Assembly (NCBI GenBank): GCA_048498415.1
Contig: JBEHYA010000023.1
Coordinates: forward strand, 1 to 24,698
Direction: 5' to 3'
From: JBEHYA01 sp048498415
GTDB lineage: Bacteria > Pseudomonadota > Alphaproteobacteria > UBA9219 > RGZA01
Length of the DNA: 24,698 bases
The notes under the pieces were generated by a model, which did no database searches, was not told the DNA's origin, and saw nothing but the letters and a program-made list of their open reading frames with translations. Shown here in pieces: positions 15,188 through 22,133 of this stretch. The translations under genes were made by a program, and so were the position numbers. Positions within the stretch are counted from its first letter, which is position 1. Each line of letters begins with the position of its first letter.

Positions 15188-16757
15188 GGCGCTGATTTAC
15201 TGCCGCGTGTCATCCGACAAACAGGTGAGCAAAGGCGATGGCCTTGGGTCACAGGAAAGCGCCTGCCGCGCCTTTGCCGAGCAGAGAGGCTTGAAGGTCA
15301 TCAAGGTTTTCAAGGATGAGGGCGTATCGGGCGCGTTGGTAGAGCGCCCAGCCTTTAATGAAATGCTGGCTTACGCCGATGCCCATCCGAAAGAACGCTT
15401 CGCTGCAATTTTTCCTGACATCAAACGGTTGGCGCGTGATCTTGAAGCGCATATCGAGATCGTTGCAAAATTAAAAAGCCGTCATTTTCAAATCCTCTCC
15501 CCCACTCATGACTTTGGTGAAAGCTCTGCTGATAAATTTGTAACCAACATCCTCGCCTGTGCCGCCGGCTACGAGCGTGAGGCCAATCAAGAACAGGTCG
15601 TCAGCCGTCAAAAGGCCCGGATGCTCGATGGGTATGCCGTGTTTGGCCGGCCTAATGGTTACAGGTGGGTGAAAGATACAAGCAAAGGTGGCAAGGTTCT
15701 CGTACCGGCGGAGCCTGCTGCCAGCGCCGTGCGCGAATTGTTTGAGGGGTTTGCCTATGGGCGTTTCGAGACCTTCACTGAGGCCGCGCGGTGGCTGGAA
15801 CAGGATGGCCGCCTTTACTTGGGCAAGAATGGCAAGTTCGATGACAAGCGCGTGGTGCCGATCCTCACCAACATTTTTCACGCCGGCTACCTCGATTACC
15901 CGGAACGGGGTGTTAATTGCGTCAAGGGCCGGCATGAGCCGCTGATTTCCTTGGAGGTGTTCGAGAAGGTTCAGGAACGCCTCGGCCTGCGCCCCAAGAT
16001 CAAACATCGGAAAGACATCAACGAGGATTTTCCCCTGCGCGGCTTTGTGCTGTGCGACTGCTGCGGCGAGCCGCTGACGGCAAGCTGGTCAACGTCACGG
16101 AACGGGAAGAAGCACGCCTACTACCGCTGCAAAACCCCAAAAGCCACATGCGTGTTATCCGGCAAGAGCATCCCGATGGAAAAGCTGGAAACCGATATGG
16201 TTGCTATTTTAAAGCAAATGGTGCCCTCAGCGCCGGCGGCCCGTATGGCGGAAGCAATGGTCACGAACCTGCATGGCAAAAAGAAAGCCCAGTTCAGGTC
16301 GAGTGTTAAGAGCTTACAGGCTAAGCGGGATGCTATTGCGAAAAAGATCAGCAACCTCATCGACCGCACCGTGAAATCCGATGATCCACTGATGCAGCAA
16401 GCCTATGAGGATGAAATCAAAAAGTTAAAGCGGGAGCAGGCGTTGCTGGATGAGCGGGCAGAACATTTCTCATCCGTCGATACCAGCCTTGAAGCCGCAC
16501 TTGGAACCGTCATGGAGTTTCTCAATAACCCTCATGCAATATGGATGAATGGAGGGTTTGAGGATAAGCGGCTGGTTCTACGGCTCGCCTTCGCTAAGGC
16601 GATGCGTTATTCCAAATCTGGGGGTTTTGGAACCACCGAAACCACGCTTCCCTACTGCATTATGAAGCAGTTGGAAGGTGGAAAAGGTAGAATGGTGGAC
16701 CCTAGCGGGATCGAACCGCTGACCTCCACAATGCCATCGTGGCGCTCTCCCAGCTGA
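15147..16757 (+). CDS. Large serine recombinase (integrase of the element)
   Basis: The 536-residue protein has a resolvase N-terminal domain (ALIYCRVSSDKQ, catalytic serine in the RVSS motif near residue 22), KRLARD at about 95, a Recombinase domain (about 170-290), a zinc ribbon (CDCCGEPLTASW, YYRCKTPKATC) and a coiled coil at about 390-450. Large serine recombinases of this type integrate DNA at one target with little or no host help. ATG 15147 is chosen because GGAAG lies eight bases upstream; a frame to 15105 has no such site. The last 21 residues (MVDPSGIEP...) are encoded by the tRNA-Ala antisense strand, so the C-terminus is host sequence. The target is evidently the tRNA 3' end. Confidence 0.92.
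   Translation: MKKTQQTRRTPPTKALIYCRVSSDKQVSKGDGLGSQESACRAFAEQRGLKVIKVFKDEGVSGALVERPAFNEMLAYADAHPKERFAAIFPDIKRLARDLEAHIEIVAKLKSRHFQILSPTHDFGESSADKFVTNILACAAGYEREANQEQVVSRQKARMLDGYAVFGRPNGYRWVKDTSKGGKVLVPAEPAASAVRELFEGFAYGRFETFTEAARWLEQDGRLYLGKNGKFDDKRVVPILTNIFHAGYLDYPERGVNCVKGRHEPLISLEVFEKVQERLGLRPKIKHRKDINEDFPLRGFVLCDCCGEPLTASWSTSRNGKKHAYYRCKTPKATCVLSGKSIPMEKLETDMVAILKQMVPSAPAARMAEAMVTNLHGKKKAQFRSSVKSLQAKRDAIAKKISNLIDRTVKSDDPLMQQAYEDEIKKLKREQALLDERAEHFSSVDTSLEAALGTVMEFLNNPHAIWMNGGFEDKRLVLRLAFAKAMRYSKSGGFGTTETTLPYCIMKQLEGGKGRMVDPSGIEPLTSTMPSWRSPS
16691..16701. repeat. Right direct repeat (candidate att site at tRNA-Ala)
   Basis: AATGGTGGACC includes the encoded CCA and the last acceptor-stem bases of tRNA-Ala. 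The same 11 bases occur at 7553-7563. Integration at a tRNA 3' end keeps the tRNA whole, as seen here. The chance of one random 11-mer match in this window at equal base use is below one in a hundred per strand. Confidence 0.65.
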
Positions 16758-16768
16758 GCTAAGGGCCC
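16693..16768 (-). tRNA. tRNA-Ala(GGC)
   Basis: The minus strand folds into a 76-base cloverleaf: acceptor GGGCCCT with AGGGTCC, including the G3:U70 pair that marks alanine tRNAs; D arm GCTC...GAGC; anticodon loop ATGGCAT with anticodon GGC; T arm AGCGG TTCGATC CCGCT; encoded CCA end. It is the integration target of the mobile element. A possible promoter lies upstream at 16783-16811 (TTGCGC, 17 bases, CATATT on the minus strand). Confidence 0.96.
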
Positions 16769-16782
16769 TTAAACCGGGGCGG

Positions 16783-16811
16783 AATATGGGGATTTTTTCA
16801 GGGCAGCGCAA
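16783..16811 (-). promoter_or_regulatory. Weak candidate promoter of tRNA-Ala
   Basis: On the minus strand TTGCGC (16811-16806) and CATATT (16788-16783) are 17 bases apart, and the tRNA begins 14 bases further. The -35 box is poor (three of six). Read-through from panC is an alternative source of the transcript. Confidence 0.3.
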
Positions 16812-16832
16812 GTGGGTTTTTTGGCGCGGATT

Positions 16833-17659
16833 TTAGCGCGAAACCGGCCAGTTATCGATAAGGCGCGTGCGGCCGACATAGGCGGCGGCAAATACGCGGC
16901 TTGCCGTGGTTTGCGGGGTTACGGGGCCACATGTATTGGCATCCGCCCATTCCAGATAATCGAGTTTGAAGCCGGCGGCTTCCAGATCGGTGCGCGCGCG
17001 GGCGAGCAGGCTGGCGGCATTTGCAACCGATATGTGCTGCGAGAGAGTTTTGAGCGTTTGCGGCAGCAGGGCCGCCTGCTGGCGGTCGGTTGAAGTGAGG
17101 TAGCGGTTGCGGGATGATCGCGCCAGGCCATCGGCTTCACGCATGGTGGGCACGCCGTGCACGACAACGCCCAGATCAAGATCGCGCGCCATGCGACGCA
17201 CGATTTGCAATTGCTGCCAGTCTTTTTCACCAAAATACGCGGCGGGCGCGCGGGCTTGGGTGAATAATTTTGCGACCACCGTGGCCACGCCATCAAAATG
17301 GCCGGGACGGAAGGCCCGCATAAATAATCGGGGATGCCTTTTACGTGTATGTTTGTAGCAAAGCCTTCGGGGTACATGGTGGCGACATCGGGCATATATA
17401 AAATAGCCACGCCTTCGCGGGCGCACAGCGCCGTATCGTCTTCCGGCACGCGCGGGTAACGGCTGAAATCTTCCGCAGGGCCAAACTGCGTGGGGTTCAC
17501 GAAAATGCTGACCACGGGAATAAACCCATCGGCATGGGCGGCGCGCATCAGGCTGGCGTGGCCTTCGTGCAGGGCGCCCATGGTGGGCACGAGCGCCACA
17601 GGCCGGCCAAGGCTTTTGATCGCATCCTGCAGCGCGGATGGGTTGGGAACCATTTGCAT
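16833..17659 (-). pseudogene. panC: Pantoate--beta-alanine ligase, single-base frameshift
   Basis: PanC joins pantoate and beta-alanine with ATP to make pantothenate for coenzyme A. The two halves lie in different frames. The upstream half has VPTMGALHEGHASLM, VSIFVNPTQF and ends correctly at GIPDYLCG. The downstream half continues AFRPGHFDGVATVVAKLF, AYFGEKDWQQ and SSRNRYL. One base is missing in a run of three C (plus strand 17315-17317); a fourth would restore a 275-residue protein of normal family length, with every active-site motif intact. Because the rest is unmutated, this is either a very recent change or a homopolymer sequencing error. It stands alone, without panB, upstream of tRNA-Ala. 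Confidence 0.92.
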
Positions 17660-17696
17660 CCTGGTTTTATAGCAAAGATTGGCGCACCTTTATAAT

Positions 17697-17801
17697 CCCC
17701 TCCCGCCGGGAGGGGTTGGGGAGGGAAATCCTCACTATTATGCGAATTTTCTTATTGGACAGGATGGCCCGCCCCTGGCCCCTCCCGAAGGGAGGGGAAT
17801 G
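17697..17801. repeat. 105-bp dispersed palindromic repeat, copy 2
   Basis: It is the inverted counterpart of 1789-1893, with the same hairpin ends (CCCCTCCCgccGGGAGGGG and CCCCTCCCgaaGGGAGGGG) and a diverged middle. It lies between panC and tRNA-Leu. Confidence 0.75.
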
Positions 17802-17827
17802 GATTATCGCCTGTTGATGCAACTTGC

Positions 17828-17856
17828 TTGACCGGGATGGGCCAATTGGATACACC
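17828..17856 (+). promoter_or_regulatory. Candidate promoter of tRNA-Leu
   Basis: TTGACC (17828-17833) and TACACC (17851-17856) are 17 bases apart; the tRNA begins 20 bases after. The -35 box is good (five of six), the -10 box weak. Confidence 0.4.
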
Positions 17857-17876
17857 AGCAGCCTTGCTTTTCCCGC

Positions 17877-17961
17877 GCCCAGATGGCGGAATTGGTAGAC
17901 GCGCTGGTTTCAGGTACCAGTGATGCAAGTCGTGGAGGTTCGAGTCCTCTTCTGGGCACCA
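17877..17961 (+). tRNA. tRNA-Leu(CAG)
   Basis: The 85-base class II tRNA has acceptor GCCCAGA with TCTGGGC, D-loop with GG, anticodon arm CTGGT TTCAGGT ACCAG with anticodon CAG, a long variable arm as needed for leucine, T arm with TTCGAGT, and an encoded CCA. Confidence 0.96.
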
Positions 17962-18021
17962 TGCTTCGCCCTGCGGGCTACGCATGGCGCGGCCATGCAA
18001 GTAGCTTACAGGGCGAAGCAT
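17961..18021. repeat. 61-bp palindromic hairpin element
   Basis: ATGCTTCGCCCTG (17961-17973) and CAGGGCGAAGCAT (18009-18021) are perfect 13-bp inverted repeats. Inside, GCTAC pairs with GTAGC (17977-17981, 18001-18005) and CATGG with CCATG (17983-17987, 17993-17997). It begins on the last base of tRNA-Leu. It could end the tRNA transcript or be a repeat-family member; there is no T-run, so it is not a classical terminator. A partial copy of CCCTGCG/GCGAAGC follows near 18022-18050. Confidence 0.7.
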
Positions 18022-18081
18022 GCCCTGCGTAGCTAAAAGCGAAGCACGGGCTGGTCACCGCTTAAGTTTAGAGTTCATCCC

Positions 18082-18693
18082 ATGATCCACCTTTATAAAA
18101 ACGATCTTCCGGACGGCCTGTCGCTGGGCCCCGTGGTGGCCATTGATACCGAGACCATGGGTTTGAACCCGCAGCGCGACCGGTTGTGTTTGGTGCAGAT
18201 GTCGTCGGGCGACGGTAATGCGCATCTGGTGCAGTTCGAAAAAGGCCAGTATGCGGCGCCGAATTTGAAGAAGATGCTGGCCGACCCCAAAGTGACCAAG
18301 CTATTCCACTTCGCGCGGTTTGATGTGGCGGTGCTGATGGCATATCTGGGCGTTTCCACCGGGCCGGTATACTGCACGAAAATTGCTTCCAAATTGTGCC
18401 GCACCTTTACCGACCGGCATGGGCTTAAAGATTTAGTGCGCGAACTGCTCAGCGTGGAAATTTCCAAGCAGCAGCAATCCTCCGACTGGGGCGCGCCGGA
18501 ACTGACCAAAGAGCAGCTGGAATATGCCGCCGCCGATGTGCTGCACCTGCATGCCATGAAGGCGAAGCTGGATATCATGCTGGCGCGCGAAGGCCGTACC
18601 GATGTGGCGGAAGCCTGCTTTGCCTTCCTGCCCGTGCGCTGCGCGCTGGATTTGGCCGGCTGGGCCGAAAGCGATATTTTCGCCCACAATTAA
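18082..18693 (+). CDS. rnd: RNase D-like 3'-5' exonuclease (DEDDy)
   Basis: The 203-residue protein is a lone exonuclease domain without the HRDC domains of E. coli RNase D. The DEDDy residues are visible: D22 and E24 in IDTETMG, D81 in HFARFDV, Y147 and D151 in YAAADV. Short versions like this are common in alphaproteobacteria, beside kdsD and the lpt genes. Likely work is trimming of tRNA or other RNA 3' ends, with two metal ions. No Shine-Dalgarno is seen before the ATG. It is separated from kdsD by 66 bp, which contain a small GCCC...GGGC hairpin. Confidence 0.88.
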   Translation: MIHLYKNDLPDGLSLGPVVAIDTETMGLNPQRDRLCLVQMSSGDGNAHLVQFEKGQYAAPNLKKMLADPKVTKLFHFARFDVAVLMAYLGVSTGPVYCTKIASKLCRTFTDRHGLKDLVRELLSVEISKQQQSSDWGAPELTKEQLEYAAADVLHLHAMKAKLDIMLAREGRTDVAEACFAFLPVRCALDLAGWAESDIFAHN

Positions 18694-18759
18694 GCCGCTG
18701 ATATATAAGGTGTTTGGCGGCTTGCCAAAGCGCCGGCAATTGCCCATGTTACGGGCATT

Positions 18760-19752
18760 ATGAAAGATAATAGCGCCAAACCGTTAGCCCGCCCCGCCCG
18801 CGATGCCATCGCCGATGCACGGGCCGTTTTTTCCACCGAAATCAAAGCCCTCGAGCTGCTCAGCCAGCAGCTGGATGGCCGCTTTACCCAGGCGATTGAA
18901 ACGCTGGCGGGTGCCCGTGGCCGCGTGATTGTGACCGGCATTGGCAAAAGCGGGCATGTGGCGCGCAAGATTGCCGCCACCTTATCTTCCACCGGCACGC
19001 CCGCCATGTTCGTGCACCCGGCGGAAGCGAGCCACGGCGATCTGGGTATGATCACACGCGATGATGTGGTGCTGGCGTTATCGAATTCCGGCGAAGCGGG
19101 GGAACTGGGTGATATCGTCGCTTATGCCAAGCGCTTTGCCATTCCTTTAATCGCCATGACGAGCCGCAAGGATTCTACGCTTGGCGCGGCCGCCGATATC
19201 GTTCTGGAATTGCCGCAGGCGGCGGAAGCCTGCCCGATGGGCATGGCGCCCACATCATCCACCACCATGATGATGGCGTTGGGCGATGCGCTGGCGATCA
19301 CGCTGCTGCAGCGTTCGGAATTCGGCACCAGCGACTATAAAATTTTCCATCCCGGCGGCAAGCTGGGCAAGAAGTTATTGTTAGTACGCGATTTGATGCA
19401 CAGCGGCGAGGCGCTGCCCCTGGCCACACCAAGCGCCGGCATGAGCGAAGTGATTTTAGTCATGACGCAGAAAACCTTCGGCTGCTGCGGCATTGTGGAC
19501 GACAAAAAGCATTTGATCGGCATCATCACCGACGGCGACTTGCGTCGCCATATGGGTGAAAAGCTGCTTTCGCTGAAAGCCAGCGACGTGATGAACGCCA
19601 CGCCCAAAACCATTCGGCCCGCGGCGCTGGCCGCCGAAGCGCTTGGCCGCATGAACGAGAAAAAAATCACCAGCCTGTTTGTGGTGAACGATGGCGGCAC
19701 GGTGGACGGCATTGTGCGCATGCACGATCTATTAAAAGCGGGCGTGGCTTAA
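18760..19752 (+). CDS. kdsD: Arabinose-5-phosphate isomerase (KdsD/KpsF)
   Basis: The 330-residue enzyme interconverts ribulose 5-phosphate and arabinose 5-phosphate, the first step of Kdo synthesis for LPS. The SIS domain spans about 40-190 (GIGKSGHVARKIAATLSSTG, HPAEASHGDLGM, SNSGEAGE), followed by two CBS domains at about 210-265 and 275-330 (VRDLMHSGE, ITDGDLRRHM, VNDGGTVDGIV). A long leader of about 20 residues comes before the SIS fold. The lptC start follows its stop directly, so the two are co-translated. Confidence 0.94.
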   Translation: MKDNSAKPLARPARDAIADARAVFSTEIKALELLSQQLDGRFTQAIETLAGARGRVIVTGIGKSGHVARKIAATLSSTGTPAMFVHPAEASHGDLGMITRDDVVLALSNSGEAGELGDIVAYAKRFAIPLIAMTSRKDSTLGAAADIVLELPQAAEACPMGMAPTSSTTMMMALGDALAITLLQRSEFGTSDYKIFHPGGKLGKKLLLVRDLMHSGEALPLATPSAGMSEVILVMTQKTFGCCGIVDDKKHLIGIITDGDLRRHMGEKLLSLKASDVMNATPKTIRPAALAAEALGRMNEKKITSLFVVNDGGTVDGIVRMHDLLKAGVA

Positions 19753-20469
19753 ATGAGCGACGCGCGCAAACATTCCGAGAATATGGACTGGCTTGCGCCC
19801 GATAGTGCCCGCGAACGCTTTGATGTAACGCGCTACAGTTTTTTTGTGAACGGGATGAAGGTGGTTTTGCCCTCCCTGGCTCTCGCGCTTTTGGTTGCCG
19901 TGATGCTGTGGTCGTCGGGCAATTCGCCTTCAATCAAAAGCAACCGAACGGAAGCGGTGGATGCCACCATGCGCGATGCCGTTTATGAAAGCCGCGACGA
20001 GAATAAAAACCCCTACAAAATCATAGCCCCCGTGGCCCGCCAGAACCCCGATGCGCCGGGCATGGTGGATCTGACCAACCCCACCAGCACCATTGATATG
20101 GGCACGCAAGGCAGCATCACCGCCAATTCCAAGAACGCGCAGTACGATCAGAATACGGGCACGTTAAACGTGCAGGGCGATGTGGTGCTCAGCAATCAGG
20201 CCGGCACCACCTTCAAGACCGAATCCGCGCAGGTGGATGTCAACAATCACACCGTGAACGGCGATAAGCCGGTAGTGCTGGAAGGCAGCTTCGGCGTGGT
20301 GCGCGGACAGGGCATTCAGGTGACGGAAGGCGGAAAAATCATTACCTTTACCGGCCAATCTTCCGCTAAGCTTAATCTGGGTTCGGGCGGCGGGATTACG
20401 CCATCGCTGGCCATGCAGCCCATTACCACTCAAACGACGCCGACAAACACCGCGCCTGCGACAAAATGA
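19753..20469 (+). CDS. lptC: LPS export protein LptC
   Basis: The 238-residue protein has a cytosolic N-terminus, one membrane helix at about 36-55 and a periplasmic beta-jellyroll domain. In the Lpt bridge it takes LPS from LptB2FG and hands it to LptA. The pattern TGTLNVQGDVVLSNQAG and KTESAQVDV is typical. The C-terminus is a Thr/Pro/Ala-rich tail that may be flexible. It is longer than E. coli LptC (191), as is usual in alphaproteobacteria. The ATG follows the kdsD stop with no gap; its own stop overlaps the lptA start (ATGA). Confidence 0.88.
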   Translation: MSDARKHSENMDWLAPDSARERFDVTRYSFFVNGMKVVLPSLALALLVAVMLWSSGNSPSIKSNRTEAVDATMRDAVYESRDENKNPYKIIAPVARQNPDAPGMVDLTNPTSTIDMGTQGSITANSKNAQYDQNTGTLNVQGDVVLSNQAGTTFKTESAQVDVNNHTVNGDKPVVLEGSFGVVRGQGIQVTEGGKIITFTGQSSAKLNLGSGGGITPSLAMQPITTQTTPTNTAPATK

Positions 20470-21347
20470 ATTTACGCTTCGCTCTTATTCTTGCATTGAT
20501 TGCCCTGCCGGCGTTTGCCGCGGATAAAGATGCGCCGCAAAAAAGTGCCGCGCCGGCACCGGGCCTGTTGCAGCCGGGCAGTGGCGAACAACTGGATATC
20601 ACCGCCGATAACAGCCTGGAATGGAACGAGACGACGCGCATTTATACCGCGCGGGGGAATGCGAAAGCCAAGCGCGGCGACGTGCTGATCGAGGCCGATA
20701 CCCTGCAGGCCTATGACCGCAAGAAAGCGGATGGTTCATCGGAAGTCTGGAAGATGACGGCCAAGGGGAATGTGAAGATCAGCAGCAAGGATAATACGGC
20801 CACCGGCGATGAAGGCGTCTACGATATCGACACCAAGAAAGCCGTGCTGACGGGCGACCATCTGGAACTGATCACGCCGACCGACCACGTGACCGCCAAG
20901 AAGTCGCTGGAATACTGGGAGACCGAGCAGGTAGCAATTGCCAGCGGCGATGCCGAAGCGGTGCGCGACGGCCGCCGCGTGCGTTCGGATGAAATGATTG
21001 CCTATTTGAAAACCGATGCCAAAGGCCAGCAGAACATCGACCGCATGCAGGCGACCGGCAATGTGCATATCACCACCGCCACGGATAACGTGACCTGCGA
21101 TCAGGTGACCTATAATCTGGCGGCCAACAGCGCCATCCTGCAGGGCCATGTGAGCATCACGCAAGGTTCCAACCAGCTGCGCGGCGACCGCGTGGAAACC
21201 GATTTCAAGACCGGCAAGAGCAAGCTGGTCAATAGCGGCTCTGGCCGCGTGCATGCGCTGATTGGCGCATCCAATGGGCCGAAAGGCGCCAAAAGCACCA
21301 AGGCTTCGGCGACCAGCGGCAATCAATCTCTCTTCATGAAGCCCTGA
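20466..21347 (+). CDS. lptA: LPS transport periplasmic protein LptA
   Basis: The 293-residue protein has a signal peptide (1-20, ALPAFA) and repeated OstA-type beta-jellyroll strands (YTARGNAKAKRGDVLIEADTL, WKMTAKGNVKISSKDN, MQATGNVHITTATDNV, LQGHVSITQGSNQL). It bridges LptC and LptD across the periplasm. The length is well over that of E. coli LptA (185), mostly through further strand repeats and a Lys/Ser/Gly tail. The four-base overlap with lptC shows coupling. The family call is sure; the extent of the repeat domain is not. Confidence 0.9.
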   Translation: MNLRFALILALIALPAFAADKDAPQKSAAPAPGLLQPGSGEQLDITADNSLEWNETTRIYTARGNAKAKRGDVLIEADTLQAYDRKKADGSSEVWKMTAKGNVKISSKDNTATGDEGVYDIDTKKAVLTGDHLELITPTDHVTAKKSLEYWETEQVAIASGDAEAVRDGRRVRSDEMIAYLKTDAKGQQNIDRMQATGNVHITTATDNVTCDQVTYNLAANSAILQGHVSITQGSNQLRGDRVETDFKTGKSKLVNSGSGRVHALIGASNGPKGAKSTKASATSGNQSLFMKP

Positions 21348-21348
21348 A

Positions 21349-22122
21349 ATGCCTATTCGCCATAACGCCGCCGATGATGAACTGGATGTGCCGCCTGCAA
21401 GCAGCGGGCTAGTCGCCTTTAATATCGCCAAGCATTACCGCAACCGGCCCGTGCTGCATGACGTAAGCCTGGATGTGCAGCGCGGCGAGATTGTGGGCCT
21501 GCTGGGCCCCAACGGCGCAGGCAAGACGACGTTCTTTTATATCCTCACCGGCCTGGTGGCGGCGAATGCCGGGATCATCACGCTGGATGGTCAGGAGATC
21601 ACGGAACTGCCGATGTATCGCCGCGCGCGGCTGGGCCTTGGGTACTTGCCGCAGGAAGCTTCCATCTTCCGTGGTATGAGTGTGGAAAATAATCTGCGCG
21701 CTGTGCTGGAAGTGGTGGAAGAAGATGAGCATCGCCGCGAAGCGATGCTGGATGCGCTGCTCGCGGAATTCTCGATCAGCCATTTGCGCCGCGCGCCCGC
21801 TTTAGCGTTATCAGGCGGTGAACGGCGCCGGGTAGAAATTGCCCGGGCGCTGGCGACGCGGCCTTCGTTTATTCTCCTCGACGAGCCGTTGGCGGGTATT
21901 GACCCGATTGCACTCGGCGATATTCGCGAGCTGATTCTCCACCTAAAAAAACGTGGTATAGGCGTGTTAATCACCGACCACAATGTGCGGGAAACGCTTG
22001 ATTTAGTTGACCGTGCCTACATTATTCACGATGGCCGGGTGCTCATGCACGGCGAACCGTCGGCAATTATTGCCCATGAAGATGTTCGCCGTGTTTACCT
22101 TGGGGAAAGATTTCGGCTCTAG
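21349..22122 (+). CDS. lptB: LPS export ABC transporter ATPase LptB
   Basis: The 257-residue cytosolic ATPase powers LPS extraction with LptF and LptG. It has Walker A GPNGAGKTT (53-61), the signature ALSGGERRRVEIARAL (about 155-170), Walker B FILLDEPLAGIDP and the H-loop ITDHNVRE. There is an N-terminal extension of about 20 residues ahead of the canonical start, with several acidic residues. It starts one base after lptA. lptF and lptG are not in the window. RpoN follows after two to eleven bases. Confidence 0.95.
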   Translation: MPIRHNAADDELDVPPASSGLVAFNIAKHYRNRPVLHDVSLDVQRGEIVGLLGPNGAGKTTFFYILTGLVAANAGIITLDGQEITELPMYRRARLGLGYLPQEASIFRGMSVENNLRAVLEVVEEDEHRREAMLDALLAEFSISHLRRAPALALSGGERRRVEIARALATRPSFILLDEPLAGIDPIALGDIRELILHLKKRGIGVLITDHNVRETLDLVDRAYIIHDGRVLMHGEPSAIIAHEDVRRVYLGERFRL

Positions 22123-22133
22123 CCTTGGATGCT

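Larger units (their letters stand above)
7553..16701. mobile_element. Integrated element at tRNA-Ala, copper resistance cargo
   Basis: AATGGTGGACC occurs at 7553-7563 and again at 16691-16701 in the same orientation. The right copy is the 3' end of tRNA-Ala(GGC), a standard integration target, and a large serine recombinase gene runs right up to it. Between them lie a copper operon, a nuclease pair, a structured RNA, a DUF2971 gene and small genes typical of mobile DNA. No conjugation or replication genes are seen, so it would be mobilised, not self-transmissible. That the repeat copies are the true attL and attR is an inference. Confidence 0.7.
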
